Assembly (NCBI GenBank): GCA_950097015.1
Contig: CATNEN010000038.1
Coordinates: 27,379,001-27,443,000 of the forward strand
From: Macrostomum hystrix
Lineage: Eukaryota; Platyhelminthes; Macrostomidae
DNA length: 64,000 bases
Reading direction: 5' to 3'
This document shows, piece after piece, positions 1 through 11,908 of this stretch. The translations under genes and the position numbers were made by a program. A model generated the notes under the pieces. The model had not been told where the DNA came from, made no database searches, and saw only the letters and a list, made by a program, of their open reading frames with translations. How positions within the stretch are numbered: the first letter of the stretch is position 1; every line of letters starts with the position of its first letter.

Positions 1-2
1 AT

Positions 3-1142
3 CCGCCAGACGCTCGCCAGTTGATGCATCATCGACCTAAATCGTCTTCAGACCCAGTTGGTGACAATGCCGAGTCCACCTACGCTTACACCTGCAACGC
101 ATTGCCACCGGGTACTTATCGATTAGTGAATAGCAGGTCAGACTATTGTCATCAGCAGCCGGTCACTTCGTCGGCTTCGAACAACCAGCCGCTGCGCGAC
201 GATCATCAGTCCGAGCGTCGACGTTCGCACAGCGGCGACAGTCAGCGGCAGCCTCAGCCAGCTGCAACGGTGACAGTAACAGCTGGGAAGCCGAACAAGT
301 CTGTCGCTAATTCATTCTTTAACCAGGCTGCCACAATTCACCACAGTCTGGCTAGACTGGCTAGACTCGGTTACAACAACAGTAATAATAACAATAATAC
401 TACTAGCAGTAGTCAGCCTCACAAAGTCTACCTAGCCGTGCCGGCGCCGCCATTGACATTGGCCGATTTGGCAATCTGCACCGATTCGCGCCAGCTATCG
501 CCAGCCGATGGCCCGGTGCCGCAGCTGGTTGTAACCTGCGTTGAATTTGTTGAACGCGAGGGCGGCCTTCGCTCCGAAGGTGTCTACAGATTGTGCGGCA
601 ATGCCACTGAGACCTCGGCCGTCATGGACCTGCTACTGCGAGAACCCAATAGTAACCTGGCCAGTCTCAAGCCCAAGCCGTCAATCTGTGCTGTGACCAG
701 CGCTCTCAAACAGCTCCTAATGAAACTGGAACCGTCGCTTATACCCGGCCGTCTACTTGGCGGCCTACTCAAGGTCACGAGTACGCCTAGACAATATCCG
801 AATTTTCAACCGAATGTCACCTATTTTCTAGTGAATAATCTTAGCCAACCAGCGCTAGCCTGCCTGCGTTACATTGTCCAGCACCTGCATAGGATCAGCT
901 GTCATGCTGCTGATAACCGTATGACATCGGCTAATCTGGCTGTCTGTTGGATACAGACTCTGCTACCAGCTAGCGATCCTAGGATTAGCCTGGCCTATCA
1001 GGACCAGCTGCAGACTCTAATTGACACCCTGATTCGTTATCCGAATCTGCTCAATCCGCTGCCAGTTGTGAGTAGCGAATCGTCGACACTGATTGACGAT
1101 AAATCTCCAATACCACCGCCGTTGCCATCTAGAAGACTGTGA
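3..1142 (+). CDS. RhoGAP domain protein, C-terminal part
   Basis: Rho GTPase-activating proteins speed GTP hydrolysis by Rho, Rac or Cdc42. The frame is open to the window edge, so the 5' part is probably missing; the first in-frame ATG is at 24. The first 150 residues are low-complexity (Ser, Gln and Asn runs). The RhoGAP domain covers about residues 165-345 counted from position 21. Visible hallmarks are EGVYRLCG with the arginine finger (about R190), SALKQLLMKLEPSLIP (matching the family LK..L..LP.PLI motif), and MTSANLAVCW with the conserved Asn. The protein ends in PPPLPSRRL, a possible SH3-binding tail, then TGA. Catalytic residues are present, so it is probably active. Which RhoGAP subfamily is unknown because no other domain is in view. 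Confidence 0.85.
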   Translation, partial: PPDARQLMHHRPKSSSDPVGDNAESTYAYTCNALPPGTYRLVNSRSDYCHQQPVTSSASNNQPLRDDHQSERRRSHSGDSQRQPQPAATVTVTAGKPNKSVANSFFNQAATIHHSLARLARLGYNNSNNNNNTTSSSQPHKVYLAVPAPPLTLADLAICTDSRQLSPADGPVPQLVVTCVEFVEREGGLRSEGVYRLCGNATETSAVMDLLLREPNSNLASLKPKPSICAVTSALKQLLMKLEPSLIPGRLLGGLLKVTSTPRQYPNFQPNVTYFLVNNLSQPALACLRYIVQHLHRISCHAADNRMTSANLAVCWIQTLLPASDPRISLAYQDQLQTLIDTLIRYPNLLNPLPVVSSESSTLIDDKSPIPPPLPSRRL

Positions 1143-3892
1143 TATATATGTGTGTATATATTATTGTTTACCTTGGACACAGTTTGGCAAATTTTAGCGC
1201 ATATGTCTCATTGTGAGTTTGTAAGGCACTTATTTTACGGAACTAATATATTGCTATTCAAACTAACGTCTTCTTCTATTTGTTAAAACGAGTTTCGTTG
1301 CTTAGCGAATCACGATTTTTGCTTTTTTTCATCTCAGAGGCAAGCTGTGTTGTTATAACACACGGCATGGAGATTTTGCTATATTTTGGTCTACAAAGAT
1401 TAGTACATGATTCGCTGCTTTGCGAATCATTTAAGCAGCTATTTTAGTTTAAGCACAAGTGCACATACTTAAACTAATGTTTACATCTGACGAGACGTTC
1501 TTTTTTAGAATGACCTTAAGAATTTCCCAGCCTTTCATTATAAATGAATGCTATAAATAGACAGTGCAGAGCTGTCACGTGACTGTTAGTTCGTCCGATT
1601 GCGGCCGTGTGTGTTTTGTGGTTTGTGCCGTACAGTGTGTTTTTGGCTAATTTGATTTAACAACGTTATCTTAACTGATACTCGAACGTTATAAATATTT
1701 TCACTGTGCAATTAATCCCTTATCTTGACTACATTTTATAAATAGAAAACCGTCAAAACTAATCAGAACGATTCTGATTGGCTGGTCAGAGGCAGCGCGA
1801 AGGGTAAGAGAATTAGCGCGGCGCGGGGTGGATGCTAGAACCGATGACACTAACAGCAGCCCTGTACCCCACTATAGGGTAAGATAACAAGATAAGCATC
1901 GAGTGTATTCGCACGGTAGTAAAATTTAGAATCGTAAAAAAGTTCCAATCGGACCACTAAAATGCCAAAGCACTTTTATTTTGTTGTAAAATCTATTCAA
2001 GTTGGGGGAATAAAAACAGGACCCATCTTACGGGTCCCTGTCCCATAACTGGCTCTTCCGCAAGCACTTTTATTTTCTAATCCGTAATCTCAGAATAATT
2101 CAATTATATACTGCTCTTTTATTAGCTTACGTCATTTTCTTGTGCAAACCACTTTTTTAATTGCCATGTAGATTTATCTTGTCAAGCAAACGTTTTATAT
2201 TTTGTTATTTGAATAAGGCGTTCTCATTTTATACAATAAGTGCATTATTATATATTTTAATATTCTGCTTGTAGTCCTGCAGCTCCATTATTCGCAATTA
2301 TTGGCTTTACACATTTTAGCTACCACATTAATTATGTGTAACATTAGTAGTTTGCCTTTGTTTTGTAATGTCTGCCACTATTACATAATAGTAGCATGTA
2401 GCTTCGTAAAGCATCCAGTTGGTTTTTTTGTTTTTTTAGATATTTATCTTCCTTGCCTTTTCAAAGCCAAAAAAGTGTTTCCAATTTTTCGTTTGATTTG
2501 CTTAACTTTAATTAGTTAATTACTGTTTACTTCACGTTACTGGGTTTAGACACCGATTATAGATCGTCTTGCCATTTTTATTCTATACATATCGGGAAAG
2601 CGTTTAGATATTATTGCTTTTTTGTTTGGTGTCGGTCCACAAACATTTTCGCCAATTTTAACTACTTGCAGTAGCGAACTGGAATATAATTTTCCTTTAT
2701 TTATTGCACGTTCTTTAAGTGTCAGAAACCCCAGGCCCCATTTTTGTTTATATTCTCGCCATAGGCGTTTTTCCTGTTTAGTTTATTTTTCGCATTTTAG
2801 AAACGGAGTTTAAAGCTAGCACATAGTCATAGCTGTTGTGTGATAAACCATGATAAACTAACCAGCCGAACACGGCCATATGCTGGATATACTGAAAACC
2901 AGTTTAGTAGCTGGCTAGTGGCGTATTGCTTTAGGACACAAAATTGTTTTCGACACGGAGCCTAAGACACGGAGCTCTGAATCTAGAAACTGACACAACT
3001 TTGCGAATTAATGTTTTAACGATGACGATTTTCGTATTCCTAAAACTTTATTTAAGCACAGCTCACTAGACAAAACAGGCAGACGCACATGTGTCCTAAA
3101 ATGTAGAGAAGTTATTCAGTTTTCTAATAAATCACTTCAAACCTTAAAATACATGCACGAGTCTCAGAAATCTATATGCCCCCGTGTCCAAATTCCATTG
3201 AGTTTAAGGCCGCTCATTCGCTTTTTTGCTTCGTTTTTTGCTTCCTTTGTCTAAACTTTAATTAGACGCTTGAACTGCCTATACACTCCACCAATGGAAG
3301 CGGGTGCCAATCTATTTTTTGTTGCTAGCTTTCCTTTTCTTTAATATTAGCTACTATGATAGTTTTTAAGCAGCATAACAAATTTGTGTCAAAAAAAGAG
3401 ATATTTTTCGTAGTGTTTCTTTTTCAAAGTAAAACTCCGTTGAAACGTTTTTGTGTGCACATTTTCTCAGTTAATTGTTGTTTTTTAGTTTTTGGACAAT
3501 CTGGGATTATTCGCTTTCTTAACTTGAATGTCAAATAAATATATCTATAATTATATTATCTATTTGAAAATATGGTGGTTTCTGGAGACACTCAGCACTT
3601 CTGTTTAATGTTGGCGTGTCTTGAAAAGATATTCTGTATCAAAAGTGTGACATAAATTTCTTCGATAGTATTTTAAAGATGGAATTGTAGATTTTCCGGA
3701 CAAAAGAACGGAATGAGAATTTATGGATAGTTGAGTAGATTTTTGATTAGTGAATCCAATATGTGATTTACGATTCATAAATTGTCAACGCATTTTAATA
3801 TTCAAGTGTTGGCGGGATCGATCCGTAGAGAATGGGTCGAATTGCGGTCTCAGATTTTAAATATCGCTGATAGTTCCTCAATAATAATAATA
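1143..3892. other. AT-rich 3'UTR/intergenic stretch
   Basis: I see no gene here. It probably starts with the 3'UTR of the RhoGAP gene; AATAAA polyadenylation signals occur at 3126-3131 and 3534-3539. A TATA-like TATAAATAG lies at 1552-1560, followed by a more GC-rich tract to about 1900, which could be a promoter or an old LTR, but no following reading frame supports either. Open frames at 2301-2519 and 2622-2813 look non-coding. Confidence 0.5.
2016..2041. repeat. Short hairpin
   Basis: The arms ACAGGACCC and GGGTCCCTGT flank a 7-base loop and pair with one bulge. It lies in AT-rich DNA with no adjacent gene. No function is assigned, and it does not match the histone 3' stem-loop. Confidence 0.4.
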
Positions 3893-4147
3893 GTTGCAGG
3901 AGGGCTGTGGGCAATAGCAGTGGCATATCATTTAGTGACACTAGACCCGCAGCCAGCGAGGAGGCAATTCTGCCCATTTCGCTGACTCCTGAGCACACAC
4001 GCACACAGATACTGTATGCAGGCACACGCTCACACAGGTGTGTACATCCGACCTGACTTTCTCATCGTCAGGCAGTGTACACTCTCACTTTGCCTTGGAG
4101 GTTGGCACTCAAGATAGTAAATTGCACGACAAGCCCCCAAGCCTTCC
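3893..4147 (-). mobile_element. SINE family S1 copy (head truncated)
   Basis: This segment recurs in both orientations at about 21480-21840, 31650-32005, 32585-32845 and as fragments elsewhere. Diagnostic pieces are a stretch containing CTAGACCCGCAGCCAGCG, a run ending GGTGTGTACATC, and TTGCACGACAAGCCC. The most complete copy (31650) carries a tRNA-like head, so this is a tRNA-derived SINE. Here the tRNA-like part is absent. Confidence 0.7.
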
Positions 4148-4267
4148 TTAATTCCCTAACTGAGTACAATAATGTCCCTGATTACTCATAATCACGAGCT
4201 TAGTCGAATAGAAAAAGCCAGCAAGTTTAATCTAAGTGTAAAAGCCCGGCTCTTTGTTTACTTAATT

Positions 4268-4790
4268 GCACGGGGCCTGGGGCACTTGACGCACAAGCGC
4301 AGGAACGGCATGCCTCCAGGCCGGCGAACTAGGCGGAAGTCGCCCATCGCGCCATCTGGACCGGACTCAGGCACCTCATACACAGCAGCAAGCCAAGCGG
4401 GAAGGGGGCGGCAGCCGGAGTGCCTCTCACCCCAGGCCCGCGCACGCACAGAGAGCAGACCAAACCAGGGGAGGACTTAGATGCCTGAAGGGTTGGGACG
4501 AGAGTACACATTGGTGCACACCCGCCCCACTCCCATACAACGCCTCACACCCGGCCCAACACACAAACACAAACACAAACGCAAACGCAAACAAGCAGGC
4601 ATACAGAAGGCAGGGGTTAAGCTATTTTAAATTAGCTTTGGTTGCACAGAATAAGGTGCATCTCCGCAAGTCCCTACTACTCCGCAAACCTCCAACTAAG
4701 CCCCGAAATAATCGTGACTTGGAGGGAGGAACGAACCATCGACCATTGGAAAGTGAGGCAGCGACATTAGCCCCAAAAATGCCGTTTTTT
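4268..4790 (-). mobile_element. SINE family S2 copy
   Basis: A second repeat of about 530 bp, shared with 14655-15400. Common pieces include GGCGAACTAGGCG, a GC-rich body with cacacag-type runs, and an end that reads as a tRNA on the minus strand: a B-box-like segment near the GAGGAACGAACC complement, then an A-box-like AGCGGCTAA in the better copy. Both S2 copies sit next to an S1 fragment. Confidence 0.65.
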
Positions 4791-5144
4791 ATAATGAGCC
4801 TTCTTAAAGCCCAGAGACCTGTTAAAGGCGCACAAGCAGAGAGCCTTATAGGCCAGCAAGTGTGCATGAGCTGAAACCTGAAACCCTACACACACCGCAC
4901 TAGAGCAGAGGATAGGCAAAACTGCGTAAGAGGTTAGTGTGTGTGCGTAGGGTGTGGGGTCCAGAATTGCACTTGGCCCCGAAAGAGTACAATAAATAAA
5001 CTGAGGGCGTTTATGAATCATACATAAATGCAGCGGTGCTTTCCTGTTGGTCTCTCTGCACTTCGCAAATTATTTACTGATGACTGCTTTGGACGCCTGT
5101 ATACTATGGTAAGCAGCTCTGTTAATTTTTTGCAAACGCTTATT

Positions 5145-6279
5145 CAGTGTTGGGCGCGTTACTCGTTATTAGTTACCGATTCGGTAACGATCGTTACTTT
5201 TTTGCAACGTAACGAAAATGATGGAAACGAGTCCTTACCTACGTTTCCGTCCTAGCGTCGTTTCGTATGGGCGTCCTTTCGTACGGGCGTCGTTTCCGAA
5301 AGAAATTGGTTATTTAAGTAATTAGCCGCACTGTTCATCATTTATTTTGCTTCATTAAAAAAGTTTTAAACTGTCTATTTTTTATTTTAGAAGTCAAATT
5401 TATATATTTAGTCATTATATCTTTTATATCTGTGTTTTACTTAAATATATTTCGCCTGCATTTTGATTAGAAGTTTTTTATTGCAAACTTTAAATTTCGC
5501 GAAAATGTAAAGGTCAATTTATAGACTGACTATATTCTGGTACTTTACTCTGACGACAATCTGACGACGGAATTGCATTGTTAATTGCCTGCCATGACAA
5601 ATAATTCTCATACGAGCTAATTCCAGTCGCAATACTTACTTCTGCCACCCTTTTCAAAATGCACAGCTTTTGCTGAGTATGATGTGGGCTGTAGTTCGAA
5701 TGCGTTCCCTATAATTAATGCAAGGCCTTTTAATGCCCCGGCCTCATCAATAAACTTTCAAAAACTTCAAAACCAAAAATGCAACATTTCTCAAAGCCAC
5801 AATGCCACACGTCTTAAAGTTTAGAAGCCTTTTTACGTTGATGGGGTATAAAAAACAATGAGGTAAACGACACCAGCATGCAGTGCCAGTGCAGGTCATG
5901 ACGGGCGATGTCATTATTCTCGGACATTGATCCACGGGATCAGAGAGAAATCTCAGAGACAATGAAAAGCTTCCTGATAATTTGTTCGTTCAATCTCGGG
6001 ATAGGAAAATGTCCGAATTTGTGAACACTTGTAAAATTGAAATGCTGAGTATTGAAAATATCTCCGCCGGGCAAATCTCGGCGGGTAAATCTCGTGCTCC
6101 CGTCTAAAAAGTAGACGATTTTGGAGATAACAACATAAGATGTGAGTAATGAGCAGCTACGTGTATTTATGACATGCTTTTACTTAAAAAACAGCAGATT
6201 TATGGTAAAAGTGAAAAAAAAACTGAAAGTAACGATTAAAAGTAACGACCGTTTTTTATTGGTAACGCGCCCATCACTG
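5145..6279. mobile_element. Non-autonomous hAT transposon with 8-bp target duplication
   Basis: The left end reads CAGTGTTGGGCGCGTTAC and the right end is its inverted match, CAGTGATGGGCGCGTTAC when reverse-complemented. The bases just outside are identical: CGCTTATT at 5137-5144 and CGCTTATT at 6280-6287. Eight-base target duplications and CAGNG-type ends are hallmarks of the hAT superfamily. The 1,135-bp interior is AT-rich with no frame resembling a transposase, so it must depend on an enzyme made elsewhere. The intact duplication suggests a fairly recent insertion. It lies just upstream of the GTPase-ankyrin gene. Confidence 0.9.
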
Positions 6280-6516
6280 CGCTTATTATATGCCGGCAGG
6301 ATTTGACTGCGCTAAATGTATGCGTTAGAAAAGCTGAAGGCGTCTCCCCAGTCCATGGACTGAACTGCCGTACGCAGCCTTCAGATGCGCTGTATGTCCC
6401 TAGCTTTAGCCCTATGTCGGCTGCACATCTGGCCCCATAATAAATAATAATAATTGTTATTATAAGTTCAGAAAGTCAGTATTGATCTTTGGCTTAAAAA
6501 ACGCCTGCTTTTATGA

Positions 6517-9500
6517 CACCTCACTCGACACGAGCAGTCAGTAGCATCTGCATTCAGCATTGTGCTTATCGGCTCCAGCGGAGTTGGCAAGTCTGAGATC
6601 GTCAGGAAACTCTACGCCGCTGTGAACCCGACTACCGAATTTGCTGATTCTTCTAATGCCTTTCTGGAAGCGGTACACCTGAAAGCGGTGGACGTTGCGC
6701 CTGGAAAAACCGTGTCGTTGACAGTTTACGATACTTCTGGAGCGGTGAGTTGCATTAGGTTAGACCATTAGAGTCAAGTTTGAGTTCAACGAAACGAGAT
6801 AAAAATTGAGTCCTTTTCCTAGCTCCAGCCCTATGGAAGCTGGTCACTTTCCCTAGCTCCAGCCCTATGGAAGCTGGTCACTTTCCCTAGCTCCAGCCCT
6901 ATGGAAGCTGGTCACTTTCCCTAGCTCCAGCCCTATGGAAGCTGGTCACTTTCCTTAGCTCCAGCCCTATGGAAGCTGGTCACTTTCCTCAGCTCCAGCC
7001 TTATGGAAGCTGTTTCCTTTCCTTAGCTCCAGCCCTATGGAAGCTGGTCACTTTCCTCAGCTCCAGCCCTATGGAAGCTGTTCCCTTTCCCTAGCTCCAG
7101 CCCTATGGAAGCTGTTCCCTTTCCCTAGCTCCAGCCCTATGGAAGCTGGTCACTTTCCTCAGCTCCAGCCTTATGGAAGCTGTTTCCTTTGCTTAGCTCC
7201 AGCCCTATGGAAGCTGGTCACTTCCTTAGCTCCAGCCCTATGGAAGCTGGTCACTTTCCTTAGCTCCAGCCTTATGGAAGCTGTTTCCTTTCCTAGTTAA
7301 AGCCCCTATGGAAGCTGTTCAATCTATGGAAGCTACCAATCTTATCGACAAAATTATCGTTCAACCAGGCCCTTGAAAAAAACTGTTTCCCGCAGCAAAA
7401 AGACATTGGCAACACAGTGTTCACAGTGAGGCAACACTCGCCGCATGCCATTGTGTTGCTGTTCTCTCTGGTGGAAGCTCGCTCGTTCATAGCACTGCCT
7501 GACTGGCTGAAACGACTGAATGAATTCTGCTTCAGGCGCATCTTTTCCAGACCCGGATCCGAACTTGATCGCCCCAAAATCTTTCTTCTAGGCAATAAAA
7601 AGGATCTGATTTCAAATGCTAAACATGACCTGGCCGTGTCTCAGGCACAGGTGGACGAGTTTCTGTCGAAGAACCAGATAATTCGCTACTTTTCTATGAC
7701 TGTATTCGAACAATCGACCGAAAGTGTGCTGAGTATTTTTGAGCAGATTGCTCAAGAATTGTTGCTGCTCAATGAGCAGGGCTTGCCAAAAGCTAAAGAA
7801 AAACCAGGTGCTGCTTTGAAAGAGAGCGTTGTCTGCGCGCAAGACAGGTTAGTGGTCTTATTATTAGCAACATGTTTCACATAACTTTTAGCCACTCTAC
7901 TTAATTCATGATTCACTCCAATACATGATTCACTCCAATACATGATGCACTCCAATACATGATTCACTCCAACACGTGATTCACTCCAATCTGTGATTCA
8001 CTCCAATACATGATTCACTCCAATACATGATTCACTCCAATACATGATTCACTCCAACACATGATTCACTCCAACACGTGATTCACTCCAATACATGATT
8101 CACTCCAATCTGTGATTCACTCCAATACATGATTCACTCCAATACATGATTCACTCCAACACGTGATTCACTCCAATCTGTGATTCACTCCAATACATGA
8201 TTCACTCCAATACATGATTCACTCCAATACATGATTCACTCCAATACATGATTCACTCCAACACGTGATTCACTCCAATCTGTGATTCACTCCAATACAT
8301 GATTCACTCCAATACATGATTCACTCCAACACGTGATTCACTCCAATCTGTGATTCACTCCAATACATGATTCACTCCAATACATGATTCACTCCAATAC
8401 ATGATTCACTCCAATACATGATTCACTCCAACACGTGATTCACTCCAATCTGTGATTCACTCCAATACATGATTCACTCCAATACATGATTCACTCCAAT
8501 ACATGATTCACTCCAACACGTGATGCACTCCAATCTGTGATTCACTCCAATACATGATTCACTCCAACACGTGATTCACTCCAATCTGTGATTCACTCCA
8601 ATACATGATTCACTCCAACACGTGATTCACTCCAATCTGTGATTCACTCCAATACATGATTCACTCCAACACGTGATTCACTCCAACACGTGATTCACTC
8701 CAATACATGATTCACTCCAACACGTGATTCACTCCAACACGTGATTCACTCCAACACGTGATTCACTCCAACACGTGATTCACTCCAACACGTGATTCAC
8801 TCCAACACATGATTCACTCCAACACGTGATTCACTCCAACACGTGATTCATTCCAACACGTGATTCACTCCAACACGTGATTCACTCCAACACGTGATTC
8901 ACTCCAACACGTGATTCACTCCAACACGTGATTCACTCCAACACGTGATTCACTCCAACACGTGATTCACTCCAACACGTGATTCACTCCAATCTGTGAT
9001 TCACTCCAATACATGATTCACTCCAATCTGTGATTCACTCCAATACATGATTCACTCCAATACATGATGCACTCCAATCTGTGATTCACTCCAATACATG
9101 ATGCACTCCAATCTGTGATTCACTCCAATACATGATTCACTCCAATCTGTGATTCACTCCAACACATGATGCACTCCAATCTGTGATTCACGCAACTCGA
9201 ATGACTACACTACTGGTCACTCTGCTCAATGATTCTGTGAGCTCATGCGCGACCTTTTGCGCCACTTCTAGTCAGACGATGCAGTCAGGAGCTATCCGGA
9301 AGTCGTCTGCCAAATCGCTGAAGCAGCTTGCGCAACTGCTTGAGAGGCCGCTTGAAGCTCAAGACGAATCGGGCAGGTCGCCACTCGCTCTAGCTTCGAT
9401 ACAAGGCAATTTGAGCATCCTAGCTGTTCGAGCTGGACTAGCGGCTACTTCGCTTGAAAAAACACAATCGGTAAAAAATTTAGTTAACAATCCGGACAGC

Positions 9501-11716
9501 GCCGGTATGACACCTATGATGCTAACAGTTGCTAATGGTCACGTTATTACGATTGCCGAGCTGCATCAGATGGGAGCTGATCTGAATATAACGGTGAGAA
9601 TAACCAAAGCATATACTGCAACAATCTCCCATTGATTCAGCAAGATTCTGAAACTATATTAATATCACTATACCGATGTTCTCTCGAAAATTCCTTGATG
9701 TCGACTCGTCGATTCCTTGATTTACATAATATGAGCTGTTTAAGTTACGAGCGCAAAAGTATAGTCTACACACAACAAAGTGTAGTGCTCAGTGCCCTGG
9801 CACCACAGATTCCTTGATATCGTCTAGACGAGTCCTTGATGTTCTCTCAACAATGCATTGATGTTCTCTCGAAAATTTCTTGATGACTTGGGAATAAATT
9901 CATTGATGTTCTCTCGATGATGATGATGTCGTCTCGAAAATTTCTTGATGTTCTCGCGACAATTCCCTGATGTCGTCTCGACAATCAATGCCTTGATATT
10001 ATCTCGAAACTAACTGTTTTGTCGACAATTCCATGATTTTCTCTCGACAATTCCGTTATGTTTCCTTGATAATTCGTTCGATTTCCTTGATGTTCATTCG
10101 ACGATTCCTTCTTGATGTTCATTCGACGATTCCTTGATATTCATTCGATGATTCTTGATGTTCATTCGACGATTCCTTGATGTTCATTCGACGATTCCTT
10201 GATGTTCATTCGACGATTCCTTGATGTTCATTCGACGATTCCTTGATGTTCATTCGACGATTCCTTGATGTTCATTCGACGATTCCTTGATGTTCATTCG
10301 ACGATTCCTTGATGTTCATTCGACGATTCCTTGATGTTCATTCGACGATTCCTTGATGTTCATTCGACGATTCCTTCTTGATGTTCATTCGACGATTCCT
10401 TCTTGATGTTCATTCGACGATTCCTTCTTGATGTTCATTCGACGATTCCTTGATGTTCATTCGACGATTCCTTCTTGATGTTCATTCGACGATTCCTTCT
10501 TGATGTTCATTCGACGATTCCTTGATGTTCATTCGACGATTCCTTGATGTTCATTCGATGATTCCTTGATGTTCATTCGACGATTCCTTCTTGATGTTCA
10601 TTCGACGATTCCTTCTTGATGTTCATTCGACGATTCCTTGATATTCATTCGATGATTCTTGATGTTCATTCGACGATTCCTTGATGTTCATTCGATGATT
10701 CTTGATATTCATTCGACGATTCCTTGATGTTCATTCGACGATTCCTTGATGTTCATTCGACGATTTCTTGATGTTCATTCGACGATTCCTTGATATTCAT
10801 TCGATGATTCTTGATGTTCATTCGACGATTCCTTGATGTTCATTCGACGATTCCTTGATGTTCATTCGACGATTCCTTGATGTTCATTCGACGATTCCTT
10901 GATGTTCATTCGATGATTCTTGATGTTCATTCGACGATTCATTTATGTTTACTCGACGATTCTTTTGTGTTCACTCGACGATTCCTTGATGTTCGACATG
11001 ATGTGACGCTCTACAATACGTACCTTTCTTACTTCATTTTAACTTGTTATGGACTCAGTTTATTTACTTAGTACAAACAGTACTAACCATGTCATTTAAA
11101 ACTATTTCGTCCCGATAAGGAGTCATAGCTCGTATATAATTAAGTGAAAAGTTTTTACTCAAGTGCACTCAACTCGACCTGAACCGCAGGACCAGTTGAG
11201 CTTCAGCGCGCTGACTCACGCCTCAGTGCGTGGCAATGCGCCGGCTGTGGCTGAACTGCTCCGCCTGAAAGCCGAGCCGCATCAGGTGGACTTCTGTGAC
11301 AATACGCCGCTAATTTGGGCCGCAAGGTGCGGCCATGCGCAGGTGATTCGAGAATTAAGCAGCACCCTGACGGAGCTGCGACACTGGCTGCACCGCGGCG
11401 AGTACGGAATGGACGCGCACCAATGGGCGGTGTATTTTGGGCACAAGGAGTGCGCGAGGCTGATTCAAGAACGGTATAGACCTCCCAGACACCACCACAC
11501 TGTGAAACATTTTCAAATGAAACTTTCAAGTTAAGTCGTGAAACCACCCACTAACTGTTTCTGCGCAGCGTAAAAAGTCTAGTGCGTTCGGATTCAAGTG
11601 GAGGCCAAAGTGCAGCTCAGGTACTCGATCTGCTTCAACCACATGACGATGCTCTGTTGGAACAGCCCGCAATTCAAGCAAGGTGGCATTGGTACGCAAT
11701 GCAGAGAACTAGGTGA
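6517..11716 (+). CDS. kappaB-Ras-like small GTPase fused to ankyrin repeats
   Basis: Predicted exons: to 6744 (5' edge uncertain; frame open from 6517, likely acceptor at 6557), 7396-7847, 9272-9593, 11190-11473, 11569-11712 or reading on to TGA at 11714-11716. All junctions are phase-consistent. Exons 1-2 encode a Ras-type GTPase: P-loop GSSGVGKS, G3 DTSGAQ, G4 GNKKDL. The Gly-Ala-Gln order resembles the DTRGLQ of kappaB-Ras (NKIRAS) proteins rather than DTAGQE. Exons 3-5 encode about five ankyrin units, e.g. GRSPLALASIQGNL, GMTPMMLTVANGHV, DNTPLIWAARCGHA. The introns hold 34-bp, 17-bp and 22-bp minisatellites. An upstream start exon was not found. kappaB-Ras proteins bind the ankyrin inhibitors I-kappaB, so the fusion suggests an NF-kappaB-like role (inference). 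Two adjacent genes is a less likely reading because the phases fit. Confidence 0.65.
6812..7300 (+). repeat. 34-bp minisatellite in GTPase intron 1
   Basis: About 14 copies of a unit containing CTCCAGCCCTATGGAAGC. Each unit carries a TTTCC(C/T)TAG or TTCCTCAG piece that resembles a 3' splice site. Confidence 0.9.
7905..9190 (+). repeat. 17-bp minisatellite in GTPase-ankyrin intron 2
   Basis: About 75 copies of TGATTCACTCCAA plus a variable tetranucleotide (TACA, CACG or TCTG). The variants form larger blocks: a pattern of about ten units (170 bp) repeats across about 8110-8450. Confidence 0.95.
9650..10995 (+). repeat. 22/25-bp minisatellite in GTPase-ankyrin intron 3
   Basis: About 40 copies of CGACGATTCCTTGATGTTCA and relatives from about 10080, with a 3-base-longer variant (TTCCTTCTTGATG). 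The stretch 9650-10080 is a decayed version. Confidence 0.9.
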
Positions 11717-11908
11717 GCTCTCCTTAATGTCGTAAAACAGACTTTCGCAGTTTCGTTGTCGTAACTTAAAAAATTAAGCACAATAATTACCACAGATTAC
11801 ACACGTACGAGCGTATCATCAACAAAATGATAATTACAACTCGATTTCAATCAAATCCCACTGCTGACGGAAAAAATTGAGTATCTTTACTATAAATATA
11901 TATATATA

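Noticed and set aside
1552-1560. TATA box of an unseen gene or LTR
   Set aside because: No reading frame or element boundary follows, so it is mentioned only in the gap description.
7905-10995. CRISPR-like arrays
   Set aside because: Repeats are directly adjacent with no unique spacers, in a eukaryotic intron.
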